NCBI GenBank assembly: GCA_016748015.1 | Contig: JAAOMT010000352.1 | Coordinates: forward strand, 248,001-312,000 | Origin: Geosiphon pyriformis | Taxonomy: Eukaryota; Glomeromycota; Glomeromycetes; Archaeosporales; Geosiphonaceae | Direction of reading: 5' to 3' | DNA: 64,000 nucleotides | Shown here: positions 31,800 through 42,600 of the stretch, piece after piece | Layout: each line of letters begins with the position of its first letter | How positions within the stretch are numbered: the stretch's first letter is position 1 | Translations under genes and position numbers: made by a program | Notes under the pieces: model-generated | Told to the model about the DNA's origin: nothing | Databases searched by the model: none | Seen by the model: only the letters and a program-made list of their open reading frames with translations

Positions 31800-32880
31800 G
31801 TATTCAGTAAGTTATTCATTTGTGTTCTAGCTTCTTTTTATTGTGCAGCCAAACCAAGACTTGATGATCTGTTATTATTAAGAATTTTGCACTAAGAAGA
31901 TATTGATTCCAGTAGCTAGTAGCCCAAACTACTGCTAGACATTCTTGTTCAATAACTGAATAATTCTTTTCTGCTGGTGTGAAAGATCTACTAGCATATG
32001 CTATAACATGTTTTCTGTCATTTTCATTTTTTTGTAAAAGGACAGCACCAAGTCCATAGCCAGATGCATCAGTGTGGAGGATAAAAGATTGGTCCAGATT
32101 AGGTTGCTTGAGAATTAGTTCAGTAACAAGTTTTTCCTTTAGAATTTCAAAAGTTTTTTGTGGATGAATGCCCCAATAATAATTGACATTTTTCTTGAAT
32201 AGCTGATTGAGAGAAAAGGCAATTTTGGAGAAATTCTTGATAAATTTACAATAGTAAGAGACCAAACCAAAGAAAAAGTGTAGTTCAGAAACATTCATTG
32301 GTTGTTAAATGTTCTGAACTTTTTCAATTTTAGCTGGATCAGAGAAAATTCCATCTTTTGTAATAAGATGACCAAGGAACTGGGTGGATTGGTGTCCAAA
32401 AAAAGATTTGATTGGATTAATCTTAAGGTCAACATTTCTGAGCAGGTCAAAAATCTTCTGTAAATGTTTAAGGTATTCATCCCAGGTTTTTGAATATACC
32501 ATTATGTTGTCTAAGTAAACCAGAACAAAGTTTTCTTTTACTGATTCAAACACTTTATCTATTAGATGTTAAAAGGTGGAAGGAGCATTGATGAGACCAA
32601 AAGACATGACTGTAAATTCATAGGTGCCTTACTTAGTGATAAAAGCAGTTTTCTTTCTGCTTTCTGAATTCATCTCTATTTGCCAGAATCCAACAGTTAA
32701 GTCAATGGTTGAGAAGAAAGCAGCACTATTGAATTTATATAGTATTGTATCAATTTTGGAGAGTGGGTACATATCTCTTATAGTAATGGCATTTAGTTGG
32801 CAGTAGTCAACACAGAAGTATAAGGTTCCACTTTTCTTGGATACCACTATAACTGAAAAGGCTCATTCACTCTTGGTTTT
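31800..32880 (-). pseudogene. A7 reverse transcriptase and RNase H
   Basis: Minus strand. RT parts: 32629-32847 ([38 protein letters not shown]) and 32305-32553 ([19 protein letters not shown], again YLDN). Thumb and RNase H: 31816-32298, with FILHTDASGYGLGAVLLQ, VIEQECLAVVWATSYW and FLIITDHQVLVWL, all acidic residues present. Frame breaks separate the three blocks. Confidence 0.85.
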
Positions 32881-33570
32881 TTGTATGAATTCAAAATTTT
32901 TTATCTGGTTTATCTCTTTCTTGATAAACTCATCATTGTTTCTATTGGATTGATAAGGCTTCAAATAAATAGGACAAGTTTCTTTTATAGTAATGGTGTG
33001 TTATATTACATGGGTTTGTCCAGAGGTATTACCTTCTTTTGAGATAACTGAGTTATTTCTAGCCAACAGATTTTTAATGTCCACTTTTTTTTCTTCAGAA
33101 GAAAGTTCTTTTTGTTTTACAACTAATGATTGAATTTTAGGTGGTTCATTCTCAAAGAACTTTTGTACTTCTTTAAATTCTTCTCAAGATATCAAGCTAA
33201 TTGGTTCCCAATCTTTGTAATAGATCAGACAGGATTTGCATTCATCACTTGGTGAATACAAAGATTTATTACACTAATACCGTGCACAAGGGCCATGCCA
33301 TCAATAACTGTATTTGGCTTTCTTGCCAGGTTTTTTGTCAAAAGTTCTTCTGAGAATATCATAGTAGGGCCAGCAGATTAGCTTGCCATTTACCATAATT
33401 CCTTCTTTGTCAGCTTTAACATTATCCAGTGGCTTGCCATTACTGGTAAAGATAGTATAGGTGAGTTTAGCAGTTTTTTTTTGTTCTTTTTAATCTTTAT
33501 CATTATCACTCTCATCATCATCTGATTTATCTGATTGTTCTTTTTCTTGGTTCTGTTTGGTTGCTAGAGG
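32881..33570 (-). pseudogene. A7 Cys-rich linker
   Basis: Minus-strand reading with SYWWHGPCARYxCNKSLYSP and DECKSCLIYYKDWEPISL near 33190-33310, then SSEEKKVDIKNLLARNNSVI near 33050-33100. An acidic Asp/Glu/Ser stretch lies near 33490-33550. It matches A1 and A2 in position and Cys spacing. Confidence 0.6.
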
Positions 33571-34290
33571 AGTTGTCTAATCACAGCATTTAACCACAAT
33601 AGGTTTTTCACCACATCTGATGGTTAGCTCACAAAGTTTATAATCAAGTAATGCTTTGATTTTCTTAAGCCACTCATTACTAACAATGATGGTATATTCT
33701 TTTGCTTTAAATACTTCCATATCTGTTTCAATGCTAATACTATTGATGCAAACAGAAACAGCTTTGGCTATACCCAGACCTTTCTTTTTGTCACCATGTA
33801 CATTGGTCATAAGCTGGGTAGAAGGTTTATTAATCTTTCTTCCAATAACTTCCAGAAAGTGTTTGGCAATTACACTGACAAATAATCTACTGTTTAGAAT
33901 CAAATCAATAAAATAGTTAGTCACTTGGGCTTTACAAATCAGAGAAGTGACATTGCTGTTGTCAGCAAGTCCAGCTTGATGAGAGTGCTTATTGGTTTTT
34001 GGTGTCTTTTTCTTTGGTATTAAGAATTTGTGAAAATTTTTTCTGAACTGTGGATGAGTCATTAGTTGGCCAAATGTAATATGTGCTGGAGTTTCCATGA
34101 GATTTTTAACAACAAAATAGGGGCCAGATTTTTGTACTATTTCTGGAGGTTCCAACTTTGAAGGATTTTTAAAAACTTTAGCTTTTGATGGCTTATTGTT
34201 GTCAGCAGCAGAAGTTGAGGCTTTGTTGGGATTTAAAACGAAATCAACCTTGGCTTTTTTCTTTTTTCTTGCTAGGTCAGAGGTGTTAAT
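33571..34290 (-). pseudogene. A7 protease, full-length frame but altered active site
   Basis: Open for 192 codons (33577-34155). It includes ETPAHITFGQLMTHPQFRKN, VTSLICKAQVTNYFIDLILN and NSRLFVSVIAKHFLEV. The triad that should read DSG is NSR, so it has no catalytic Asp. This copy shows the uninterrupted C-terminus VSNEWLKKIKALLDYKLCEL, which defines where other copies are cut by LTRs (A1 and A2 junctions). Confidence 0.8.
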
Positions 34291-35932
34291 TGCCAGTTAA
34301 TCCATATCATAGTTATTATCAGTTAGGTTAAAAGCATAAAAGAGGTTTTCTTCTGGTTGGCTTGCACTCTCACCCTTTGGAGGTGTGCCTACCAGTTTAA
34401 AGACTAATAAACAGTAGCTTCAATTAAGAGATTCTCTTCAAAAAAATTGATGTTGACATAATTGGGTTTTTAATTAGGAATATTATTATTGTTGGGTCTG
34501 TTATTCTGGGTGTTATTATTTCTAGGAGCTGAAGGGGACAATAAAAAATTGTTACAGTCTCTAAAAAAGTGTCCAGTGATAGCACACAGATGAGCCATGA
34601 TTTTGTTGTCTTTGATATGGTGGTTGTTAAGGCTAATTGAAGCAGAGTTCAAATCTGGGTTTTTGGAGTTGCTGGTTGTCTCTGACTACTTGGACTAGTG
34701 GTTCTAATAGCTGAGCAAGGTTAGCAGTAAGTCTGTCTATTAATTGTTCATTGGAGTCTTAAGTGTGAGTAACAAAAGAGATAGCAGCCATTTGTAGAGC
34801 TGGAACCATGGCAGGAGCAAGAGCAAAAACTGAAAGAGTAGATCTTAGGTGCATTTTTTGGTTGTTTTTTATTCTCTGGGCAAGTTCAATAACCATATCT
34901 ATTGTGGGAATTATTTTTCAGGGCCAAGAGAGGCCAAAGAGCATATGAAAGGTCAGTTCTCAATCCTTTTGTGAAGGAATAAATTTTTTGCTCTTCTGTC
35001 TAATTTCTACCAAAGTCTATATGCTTAATTAGTTTTTTAATGACTTTAGCATATTCAGTTATTATTTTTCCTGGGTCTTGGGTTCTTCTTTCCAACTCCA
35101 TGCACCATTTGGATATCAAGATAGAAGTTTTAAATTTTGTTTCAAACTGGGTAATGAAAGAGGTGTTATTTTCTCCAGCATTTGCTGGTATCTATCTAAT
35201 GATTCTTTGCTAAGCATTGGTATTGGTTTCTTGTGAAAACCAAGTAGCAGGAGAGCCTTGGAGGTAGCCACCAACGATTTGAAACTTGTATTCATTATCA
35301 TATTGATTTGCTGTGGCAGCTTTCTCAAAATCATCCAGCCATTCAATTGGATCTTGGACATCACCTCTGAATAATGGTAATGAGGTGTTGTTTTTTTACT
35401 CTAAAGCAGTCTGTATATCTTGGAGGGCGATCAGAATGTTTTGTTGCAGAGGGTTTTGAGCAATTGGTTTAGGTATAACTGTTTGTGTGGAGTGTTCTAA
35501 TTTACTTGAAAAGAAATCAAAAACAGGGGCAGTTTGGTAGTTTTTTTCTTCTTTTTCAAGAGGAGTTTTAGTTAATTGATGGGCAGCAATTCAAATGTGA
35601 ATTTGATGATTCAGATATTCAAAATTAAGGGGCTGTTGTTCAAAGATTGTGGAATATAAAAGTTGATTAATGCTGTTATTTCTTTCTTTAAAGTTGTCTT
35701 CAAAATAAGCTTGATTAAAGTAATAAGTTGTATATGCTGTATAAGTTTCAGCTGAATGTTTGTTCAGGAACCAGTTCCAAAAGTCTTGAAATTGTCTGCT
35801 GGATTGTTTTTCAATGAGGAAGCAAATCAAGCAGGAGGGCAAAAGATTGAGTTCAATAAATTCTAGATTGTTTTTGCTGTGTGCTTCAAAGTATTATTCT
35901 GATTGTTGTGGCAGGTATGAATAATCACCCAT
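34291..35932 (-). pseudogene. A7 gag
   Basis: ATG at 35932 gives the same MGDY start as A3. Open pieces: 35591-35842 (CLICFLIEKQSSRQFQDFWN, an alpha-helical N-terminal domain) and 35116-35364. The zinc knuckle near 34540-34585 has lost its first CxxC by a small deletion and reads CAITGHFFRDC. Asn-rich sequence follows it. Several TAA/TAG stops. Confidence 0.75.
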
Positions 35933-35962
35933 ACAATAGAAAACAAAGTAGATTTTGACAAC

Positions 35963-35978
35963 CTCACAAGAAGCACTA
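35963..35978 (-). promoter_or_regulatory. A7 primer-binding site, degenerate
   Basis: Minus-strand TAGTGCTTCTTGTGAG, six bases from the LTR, differs from the A3 site at three positions. It lies between LTR and gag ATG as expected. Confidence 0.6.
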
Positions 35979-35984
35979 CTTTTA

Positions 35985-36371
35985 TGTTACAAGTTGGAGT
36001 AACAAGCTAAAGAATAGCAAGAAAGAACAGGATTGTAGAGTAATAGAAATAATCAAAGGAATTTTAACTTTAAAGAGCAAATTGAATAAGTATAGATTTA
36101 ATGTGTAAAATCAGTCTCATAAAATATCTTAGTTGCTATACTTTTTAAAAGATAACCAGAAAATTTGAAGGTAGAGAGATAGTCTGTACTGTTAACAAAT
36201 AATCATACCTGGTATAATTCTATGCCTTATATTAGCATTCTTAGAATTCAATATTAGATATCAAATGTATTCTTTAGTCATGCTTTATTCAATAATTTTC
36301 AAATGCTGCAATTATACATTTCAGAAAAAAAGTAAAAAATAACCAACAAGTAATCTTTTATCCCAAAATGT
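35985..36371 (-). repeat. A7 5' LTR, inner part
   Basis: Starts TGTTACAAG and runs 387 bases until the B3 LTR. The final AATGT is the left copy of the B3 target duplication. It continues at 39826. Confidence 0.85.
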
Positions 36372-37319
36372 TGTTACAAGTAATTATTTGGGGTCTCAAA
36401 TCAAATAACAAACTCATAACTTGGTGCTTAATTAATATACTAATATTAGTAATATCTAAAGATTGTTGGTATCTGAAGGTTTTGGGTTGAGTCTTTTGTA
36501 TAATGGACAGAGATTTATTATGTTTGGTTTTGGTTGATTACTCAAGTCATTTTCCCAATTTCTGTCTTTAGCATAGTGGCCAGTTTAATCTGACAGTTAT
36601 GCCCTTCTGGTAAGCTATTTGTTAATATATAATAATTCTACCCTTATTTCTGGGTCTTTTATCAGGTTATCCTTAATGTCAATAATTCAGCACTTAATCT
36701 CTTTAATCAGTAGTAAATCAACAAACAAAATAAAATAAAATAAAATAAAAAAAAATAAAAAATTAGTATCCCGTCAATAGCCATGATCAAGAGCTATTGT
36801 TCCAGTGTAATTAAGTGTTAGATTTTATCAACACTTCATGTTGATAAATGAAAGAGTAATTATATTTTCAAACAAATGACAATAACATGAATTTGAAAAA
36901 TTGGAGAGATCTTTTATTTATATAATTCTATTTTGGTTGATAGCAACTATCCTTAAAATGAGGGTTAATAAATAGAGAAGAAAGGGAATTGTTCTAAATT
37001 AATAAAACTCTATTGAATTCTCCAGGAATTACTTTTTCTGTTTTTAACACTCTCACTATATATATATAATTTATGTTATATGAGATTTTGCATATTTGTG
37101 AGCAATATGCCATGATTTCTCAAGCAATACTTACATTGCTGAGCAATATGCTTGTAATTTTTGACAATGTGCTTATTGCTGAACAATGTGCCATGATTCT
37201 CTGACAATGCTTCACATTGCTGAGCAATGTGTTCACATGCTAAATACTATTCTCTTATTGGTCTATTTTCTCTATCTGTTTTTTCTATTATTTTCTTGTA
37301 TTTTTTTTTATGAGTAACA
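36372..37319 (-). repeat. B3 3' LTR
   Basis: 948 bases, TGTTACAAG to GAGTAACA on the plus strand. Contains the T/A-rich run with repeated AAAAT near 36725-36765, the inverted CTGGTAA/TTATCAG pair (one base changed) near 36608-36665, a TATATATATAA box near 37055-37070 and the GAGCAAT array near 37095-37225. Confidence 0.9.
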
Positions 37320-37864
37320 TTATTCTCTCCTATAATATTGAGCTCTCGCAAAATCTTCTAAATTTTTTTTTTTTGTATCAATGTTGTCATTGTAATTTCT
37401 ATTGCTATTTTTTAAATCTAATTTTATACGTGACTGGAGTTTTTAACTATAGTGGTCTGTTCAAAATATCCACATTTAAATCTTGCATCTGTATTATGTG
37501 CATGTTCAGACATAATGCTCTCATTATTATCACTGAATTGAGTTAATTTCTGCTTCATTGTAAGATCTAAAAGTGTGATATATCATTCAGTGTTTAAAGC
37601 AGAGTTTGAATTGTTGTTGGTGGAGTTTGAATTATTGTTGTCATTAGTAGAGTTTAAATAATTGTTGTTATTAGTGAAGTTTGAATTGTTGTTGTTATTA
37701 GCAAAGTTTGAATCATTGTTGTTATTAGCAGAGTTTGAATTGTTGTTGTCATTAGTGGCATTTGAATTGTTGCTATCATTAGTGGAATTTGAATCAAGAT
37801 TAAGTTCCGATTCCAATTCCCATTTGTTCTTACTGATTGGCTTTTCTTTGAATATATGACACAT
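37320..37864 (-). pseudogene. B3 internal ORF: Asn-rich tract joined to a dUTPase start
   Basis: Minus strand, open from 37864 to 37583. About 20 residues including KNKWELESELNLDSN lead into roughly 60 residues built of Asn, Ser, Thr and Asp in a repeating pattern of about 8 residues. Beyond a stop the frame goes on with YITLLDLTMKQKLTQFSDNN and SIMSEHAHNTDARF, which matches B2 just upstream of and into dUTPase motif 1 (HNTNIGFDL). It then breaks off and reaches the purine tract. So the interior kept only the spacer and the first edge of the dUTPase. Confidence 0.7.
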
Positions 37865-38099
37865 AAGAGTGGATTGTGACTACATCCCAATATTCTGACT
37901 CAGAGCTGTCAGGTAAGTTTTTCTGATTTATTGGTACTGTGGGAATTAGGTAAGTTTCTTTGTATGATAGCGGTGTTTGGAATTTATTGGACTTTGAATG
38001 TTCAGGTTTTTGAATAATTCTTGGAGTTTAAATTGCTAAAGGTTTAACAAGTTTTATCGACAATAAGTTTCTTTGTGCGATAGCGGGGTTGAAATTATC
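37865..38099 (-). other. B3 leader, non-repetitive part
   Basis: A stretch with no convincing frame between the minisatellite and the internal ORF. It has two similar segments, each reading AAGTTTCTTTGTRYGATAGCGG (near 37951 and 38065), so it may belong to an older version of the tandem array. Nothing else seen. Confidence 0.4.
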
Positions 38100-38720
38100 A
38101 GGTTTTGAATGTTTGGGTTTTTGAATGATTGGGTCTTAAATAATCAGAGTTTTAATGAGTTTTAATGAGTTTATTAAAGATAAGTTTTGAATGTTTGGGG
38201 TTTTAATAATCGGGTCTTGAATAATTGGAGTTTTAATTTAACGAGTTTTTAACGAATTTATCAAAGGTAAGTTTCGAATGTTCAGAGTTTTAATGATTGG
38301 GTTTTGAATAATCAGAGTTTTAATTTAACAAGTTTTAACAAATTTATCAATGATAATTTTCGAATGTTCAGGATTTTAATGATTAGGTCTTAAATAATTG
38401 GAGTTTTTTAATTTAACAAGGTTTAACAAATTTATCAATGGTAATTTTCGAATGTTTGGGGTTTTAACAATTGGGTCTTGAATAATCGGAATTTTTTAAT
38501 TTAACAAGGTTTAATGAATTTATCAATGGTAATTTTTGAATGTTCGGGGTTTTAATGATCAGGTTTTAAATAATCAGAGTTTTAATGATTGGGTTTTGAC
38601 TAAACAGAGTTTGAATTTAACAATTTTTTTCAAAGGTAGGTTTTGAATGTTCAGGGTTTTAATGTTCGGGTTTTGAATAATTGGAGTTTTAACAAGTTTT
38701 TAATGAATTTTTCAAAGGTA
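38100..38720 (-). repeat. Minisatellite of about 85-90 bases in the B3 leader
   Basis: Six to seven imperfect units. On the plus strand each contains TTTCGAATGTTCGGGGTTTT, then AATGATTGGGTYTTGAATAAT, a CGGAGTTTT segment and ACAAATTTATCAAWGGTAA. Units begin near 38184, 38270, 38357, 38446, 38534 and 38640. It lies between the primer-binding site and the ORF, that is in the 5' leader. CpG sites occur in several units though they are rare around it. Confidence 0.75.
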
Positions 38721-38828
38721 ATGGTAAAATAAGGATTTCATAAATTCTAAGTGATTTTCCCTTGTTTTTTCTTGGTCTGTCACTTTTCTGCATGATTGTT
38801 GCTAGTGCTGGTTCTCTGCTAGATTATA

Positions 38829-38845
38829 CTTCACAGGGAGCACCA
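38829..38845 (-). promoter_or_regulatory. B3 primer-binding site
   Basis: Minus-strand TGGTGCTCCCTGTGAAG, two bases from the LTR. This is the clearest form of the site shared by all elements here. Confidence 0.75.
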
Positions 38846-38847
38846 AA

Positions 38848-39825
38848 TGTTACAAATAATTATTTGGGATCTCAAATCAAATAACAAACTCATAATTTGG
38901 TGCTTAATTGATATACTAATATTGGTAATATCTAAAGATTGTTGGTATCTGAAGGTTTTGGGTTGAGTTCTTTGTATAATAAACAGAGATTCACTATAGT
39001 TGGTTTTAGTTGATTTCTCAAATTATTTTCCCAATTTCTGTTTTTAGCATAGTGGCCAGTTTAATCTGGCAGTTATGCCCTTCTGGTAAGCTATCTGTTA
39101 ATATATAATAATTCTACCCTTATTTCTGGGTCTTTTACCAGGCTATCCTTAACATCAATAATTCAGCATTTAATCTCTTTAATTAATAGTAAATCAACAA
39201 ACAAAAAAAAATAAAATAAAATAAAAAAAAATAAAAAAAAATAAGAAATTAGTATCCTGTTAATAGCTGTAATCAAGAGCTATTGTTCCAGTGTAATTAA
39301 GTGTTAGATTTTATTAACATGAAATGTTGATAAATAGAAGAGTGATTATATTTTCAAACAAATGACAATAACATGGATTTGAAAAATTGGAGAGATTTTT
39401 TATTTATATAATTCCATTTCAGTTGATAGCAACTATCTTTGAAATAAGGGTTAATAAATAGAGAAAAAAGGGGATTGTTCTAAATTAATAAAACTCTATT
39501 GAATTTTTCAGGAATTCTTGAATTCTTCTGGAATTACTTTTTCTGCTTTTAACACACTCATTATATATTTATAATTTATGTTATACAAGATTCTGCACAT
39601 TTGTGAGCAATGTGCCATGATTTCTCAAGCAATGCTTATATTGTTGAGCAATGTGCCTGTAATTTCTGACAATATGCTCATTGCTGAACAATGTGCTATA
39701 ATTCTCTGAAAATGCTTCACATTGCTGAGCAATGTGCTTACATGCTAAATACTATTCTCTTATTGGTCTATTTTCCCTATCTGTTTTTCCTATTATTTTC
39801 TTGTATTTTTTTTCTATGAGTAATA
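38848..39825 (-). repeat. B3 5' LTR
   Basis: 978 bases, TGTTACAAAT to GAGTAATA on the plus strand (last CA changed to TA). Same landmarks as the 3' LTR. The inverted pair CTGGTAA/TTACCAG is perfect here (about 39081-39145). The outer end is followed by ATGTTCAGATAC, the continuation of the A7 LTR. Confidence 0.9.
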
Positions 39826-40085
39826 ATGTTCAGATACTTAAAAATAGAGAAAGAGAAATTAATGATAAGAAAATAATTGAGATGAAAGTTGTTATTTTAT
39901 TTATTTTATTTCCTTGATTTCTACATACTTTTTTACAGCTAAAAAATTCATCACTTATATAGCTATCAAAAGTGGTCAATGATCAGGTCAATGATCACTT
40001 TCTAAAAATAGAGTGGCTAATTTATATGACATCAATGGCTAATACATATGATAATTAATAAAAAGTATAAATTTCAACTGTAACA
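39826..40085 (-). repeat. A7 5' LTR, outer part
   Basis: Continues the LTR interrupted at 36371. It has the TATA box, two 12-base units (39974-39997) and the terminus CAACTGTAACA. The total A7 LTR length without B3 is about 647 bases, equal to the A3 LTR. GTACA of B4 follows. Confidence 0.85.
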
Positions 40086-40722
40086 GTACATTTGAACAAT
40101 ATTGAAAAGTGGCATATAGTCAGTATGCTGCTTTATAATATAGAGTCAGATTGCTTTTTTTTACTTATTGTATTGCTTTTTTGTTGAAAGTTTTCTGGCT
40201 GAAGTCTCTATATGGTGTCTTTAAGTCTAATTGTTCATCTATTTTGTAAAACCAATAAGCTAGAGAAAGTCTTTTTTTCTATTTTTTTGTGTTGTCTGGT
40301 GTTTATTCCTCTGTTTCAGGGAGATCAATCCTATAAGCTAAAACTTTTTTGATTTTTTTGAGCTCAGGGACCAAGTATCTTTTTTTATAAACTTTTTCTT
40401 GTTCCTCTACTCTTTCTTTAAGCCTTGTCTAAGACAATTTAATTCCTTTTTATAAAATTTCTTTCTTGGGTAGAGTGTAGAAATAGAAACAGTTAGTTTT
40501 AGTTTAACTCATGCCCATCTTTTTCTTGCTTTTATCTTTATAGTGTATTTTTTTTCTATCAATTGTCACTTCTATTTGAGCAGAAAATTGTTGAATTGCA
40601 TCAAATAGTTGTTTCAAAAGTTGTAGAATTTGATCTGACAAGTCCATGTTGAAAGTTTTATTATTTCTTGCTGTTTTTTGGATGTTATATATATTTAAAT
40701 TCTCTAATTTAATTTGCTGCAC
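40086..40722 (-). pseudogene. B4 third ORF downstream of integrase
   Basis: The minus-strand open stretch 40504-40722 includes MDLSDQILQLLKQLFDAI and IEVTIDRKKIHYKDKSKKK. After stops the frame continues with LKERVEEQEKVYKKRYLVPE, LAYRIDLPETEE and LSLAYWFYKIDEQ down to 40100. The N-terminus aligns with B2 (12610). Helical and basic, without membrane segments. Function unknown. Confidence 0.5.
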
Positions 40723-40959
40723 ATTGTCTACATTTCAATGACAATGATTGGTTCCAGATCTTATGGTTTATTTTCTGGTCTGATTAATAAAATTTGTGTT
40801 CTTAGCTGAGGTATTAATGATGATAATTCCTGTTTTGCATGATAAATTTTTAACCAATTTTCATGTGCTACTTTTTTTAAAATCTTGTCTTCCAATCATA
40901 ATTTGTAAGCTCCATTTCCTAAAGCTTTGTATATGTAAAATAAACCATCTCACTTTGGA

Positions 40960-42000
40960 TCAAACTTTCCACTCTACTGTTTCTTAGTTTTTGTATAATA
41001 TAATAGTACTTGGTCTCCAATCTTAAATTTCATTGGTTGTTCTGATAGATGGTTATCATGTCTTTTTTTTTGTCATTCTAAAGCATGACTAATATTGTTA
41101 GCTGTTATTCTTCAATTGTTTTTCAATGTTTCTATTAGCTAGTATGTTTTTTGATGTAAGATAGCTTTAAAATTCTCTTCATTGATTGTTTCTGTTGGGT
41201 ATGATGGTATCATTTATTCAATTGGTAATATAGTTTTTCTTTCATAGACTAGTTTGAATGATATGAACTGAGTCATATTTTGTTTCAATGTTTGGTATGC
41301 AAAGAATAGAGAAAATATGAATAAGTCTCATTCTTGTTTGTTTTCATGACTTATTTTTGCTAATGCTTCACACAGTGTTTGGTTAAATTGTTCTACCAGT
41401 CTATTTGTTTGTGGGTAGTATAGTGACAATAAGAGTCACTTTATTCCAAACTATTGGCTTAGTTTAGTTAGTGTATTATTAACAAAATGTGTTCTCTAAT
41501 CAGATAATAATTCTTTCAGGCATTCATATCAGCAAATTAAGTCTTGATGCACAAATTTGGCTACTGTTTTGGCATTAACCACTTGGATTGCTTTGGTTTC
41601 TGGTCATTTTGTAAGATAGTCTATGGCTACAGTAATATAATAATTTCCTTGGAATGTAATTGAGAGAAATTCAACCAAATTGATCTCAATTCTATTAAAT
41701 GGATTTCCAACTGGAATGGGTTGAAGTGGTTCTGTTGATTTTGCTCTTCCTTTTTGTTAGCATAAGTCACAATTAAGCACATATTCGAAAATGTTTTTGT
41801 ATATTGTTGGCCAATAATATAAATTTAGTGTTTTTTCGAGAGTAGTATTTTTGTTAAAGTGTTCTGTGATTGGATCAAAATGCATACTATGTAATATAGT
41901 TTCTTTTTTATTGTTTTTTATAACTCATTATGAGGTGGAGCAGTTTTGGTATTCTTATTAATATAGTTGGTTGTCTTGAATAAAATAATTTCGGGCTTGT
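40960..42000 (-). pseudogene. B4 integrase
   Basis: Minus-strand remnant. The core reads KTVAKFVHQDLIC, LKELLSD and LVEQFNQTLCEALAKISHENK near 41340-41590, so Asp and Glu of the active site are present though Arg of ERF is Gln. The C-terminus has KFKIGDQVLLYY near 41010-41030 and an altered DGLFYIYKAL in place of DGPFYI. Many stops. Confidence 0.7.
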
Positions 42001-42009
42001 TTTTATATG

Positions 42010-42600
42010 ATACTTTGTTTCTGTTAAGATAATATCTTCTTGAAATGTAGTGTTGATAGATACTGATATAATTATTAATAAGTAAGTGTGTCCATGGGTC
42101 TAAGATTAGATTTGTAGTATCTTTGACAAACTGTTAGCATTGGTGTTCTTGAATTCTTTTTTGTAATGGACTTTGAGTGAGAATTGTTGCAGATAAGTAC
42201 TCCATCTTGCATATTTTTCTTCCAGTTGTGAGTTATTAGATAATCAAACAAATCTTTTATGATCAGTATATAGGTCAAAAGGCAGCCAAGATAATATCTT
42301 TATGTCTGTATGGTCTAATAAATGGTGAGACATTCCAGATCTGTTGTGCTGTAATTTTTTTCTATTAGACTAGTATTGCAACTAGTGTAGGCAATTGGAT
42401 GTTCTCTATTGTCCAGTCCTATCTGTAATAAGACTGCTTCTAGAACATTTTTTAAGATGTCTGTAGTGACAATAAACTATTTAATGAAATCTGAGTAAAT
42501 CAGAATTGGAAATATAATCAATTGCTGTTTAAGATAGTCAAATGCTTTCTGTTGGTCTTTTTTTTATAGGTACAGCACATATTTGGACAACAAGTAATAA
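42010..42600 (-). pseudogene. B4 RNase H
   Basis: The minus strand shows FIVTTDILKNVLEAVLLQ near 42430-42490 (first Asp present), REHPIAYTS near 42390-42410 and DLYTDHKRF near 42250-42275. A 67-codon open piece ends with LEEKYARWSTYLQQFSLKVH in another frame. Several breaks. Confidence 0.65.

Larger units (their letters stand above)
36372..39825 (-). mobile_element. B3, short non-autonomous LTR element (3454 bases)
   Basis: Two LTRs of subfamily B-alpha (36372-37319 and 38848-39825), a primer-binding site and a purine tract flank only 1528 bases. The interior has a tandem-repeat leader and a short frame that matches the family-B linker and the beginning of dUTPase. There is no gag, protease, RT or integrase. 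AATGT or ATGT occurs at both sides within the A7 LTR (36367-36371 and 39825-39829), a target duplication of 4 or 5 bases. It looks like a deletion derivative mobilised by B2-type elements. Confidence 0.88.
30085..40085 (-). mobile_element. Ty3/Gypsy LTR retrotransposon A7, nearly complete, split by B3
   Basis: On the minus strand: 5' LTR (split by B3), gag, protease, Cys-rich linker, RT, RNase H, integrase and the first 70 codons of the third ORF, where A3 interrupts. The 3' LTR is outside the window. It abuts family-B sequence (B4) at 40086, so A7 inserted in B4. Confidence 0.9.

Noticed and set aside
36725-36765. A poly(A) tail of a LINE at the AAAAT run
   Set aside because: It lies inside the B3 LTR and recurs at the same place in the other LTRs, with no target duplication.
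37662-37859. A Leu-rich plus-strand frame that looks like a membrane protein
   Set aside because: It is the complement of the Asn/Ser repeat tract of B3 (GTTGTT runs) and has no independent support.
38100-38720. A CRISPR array
   Set aside because: Units are degenerate, without constant repeats and unique spacers, and lie in a eukaryotic LTR element leader.
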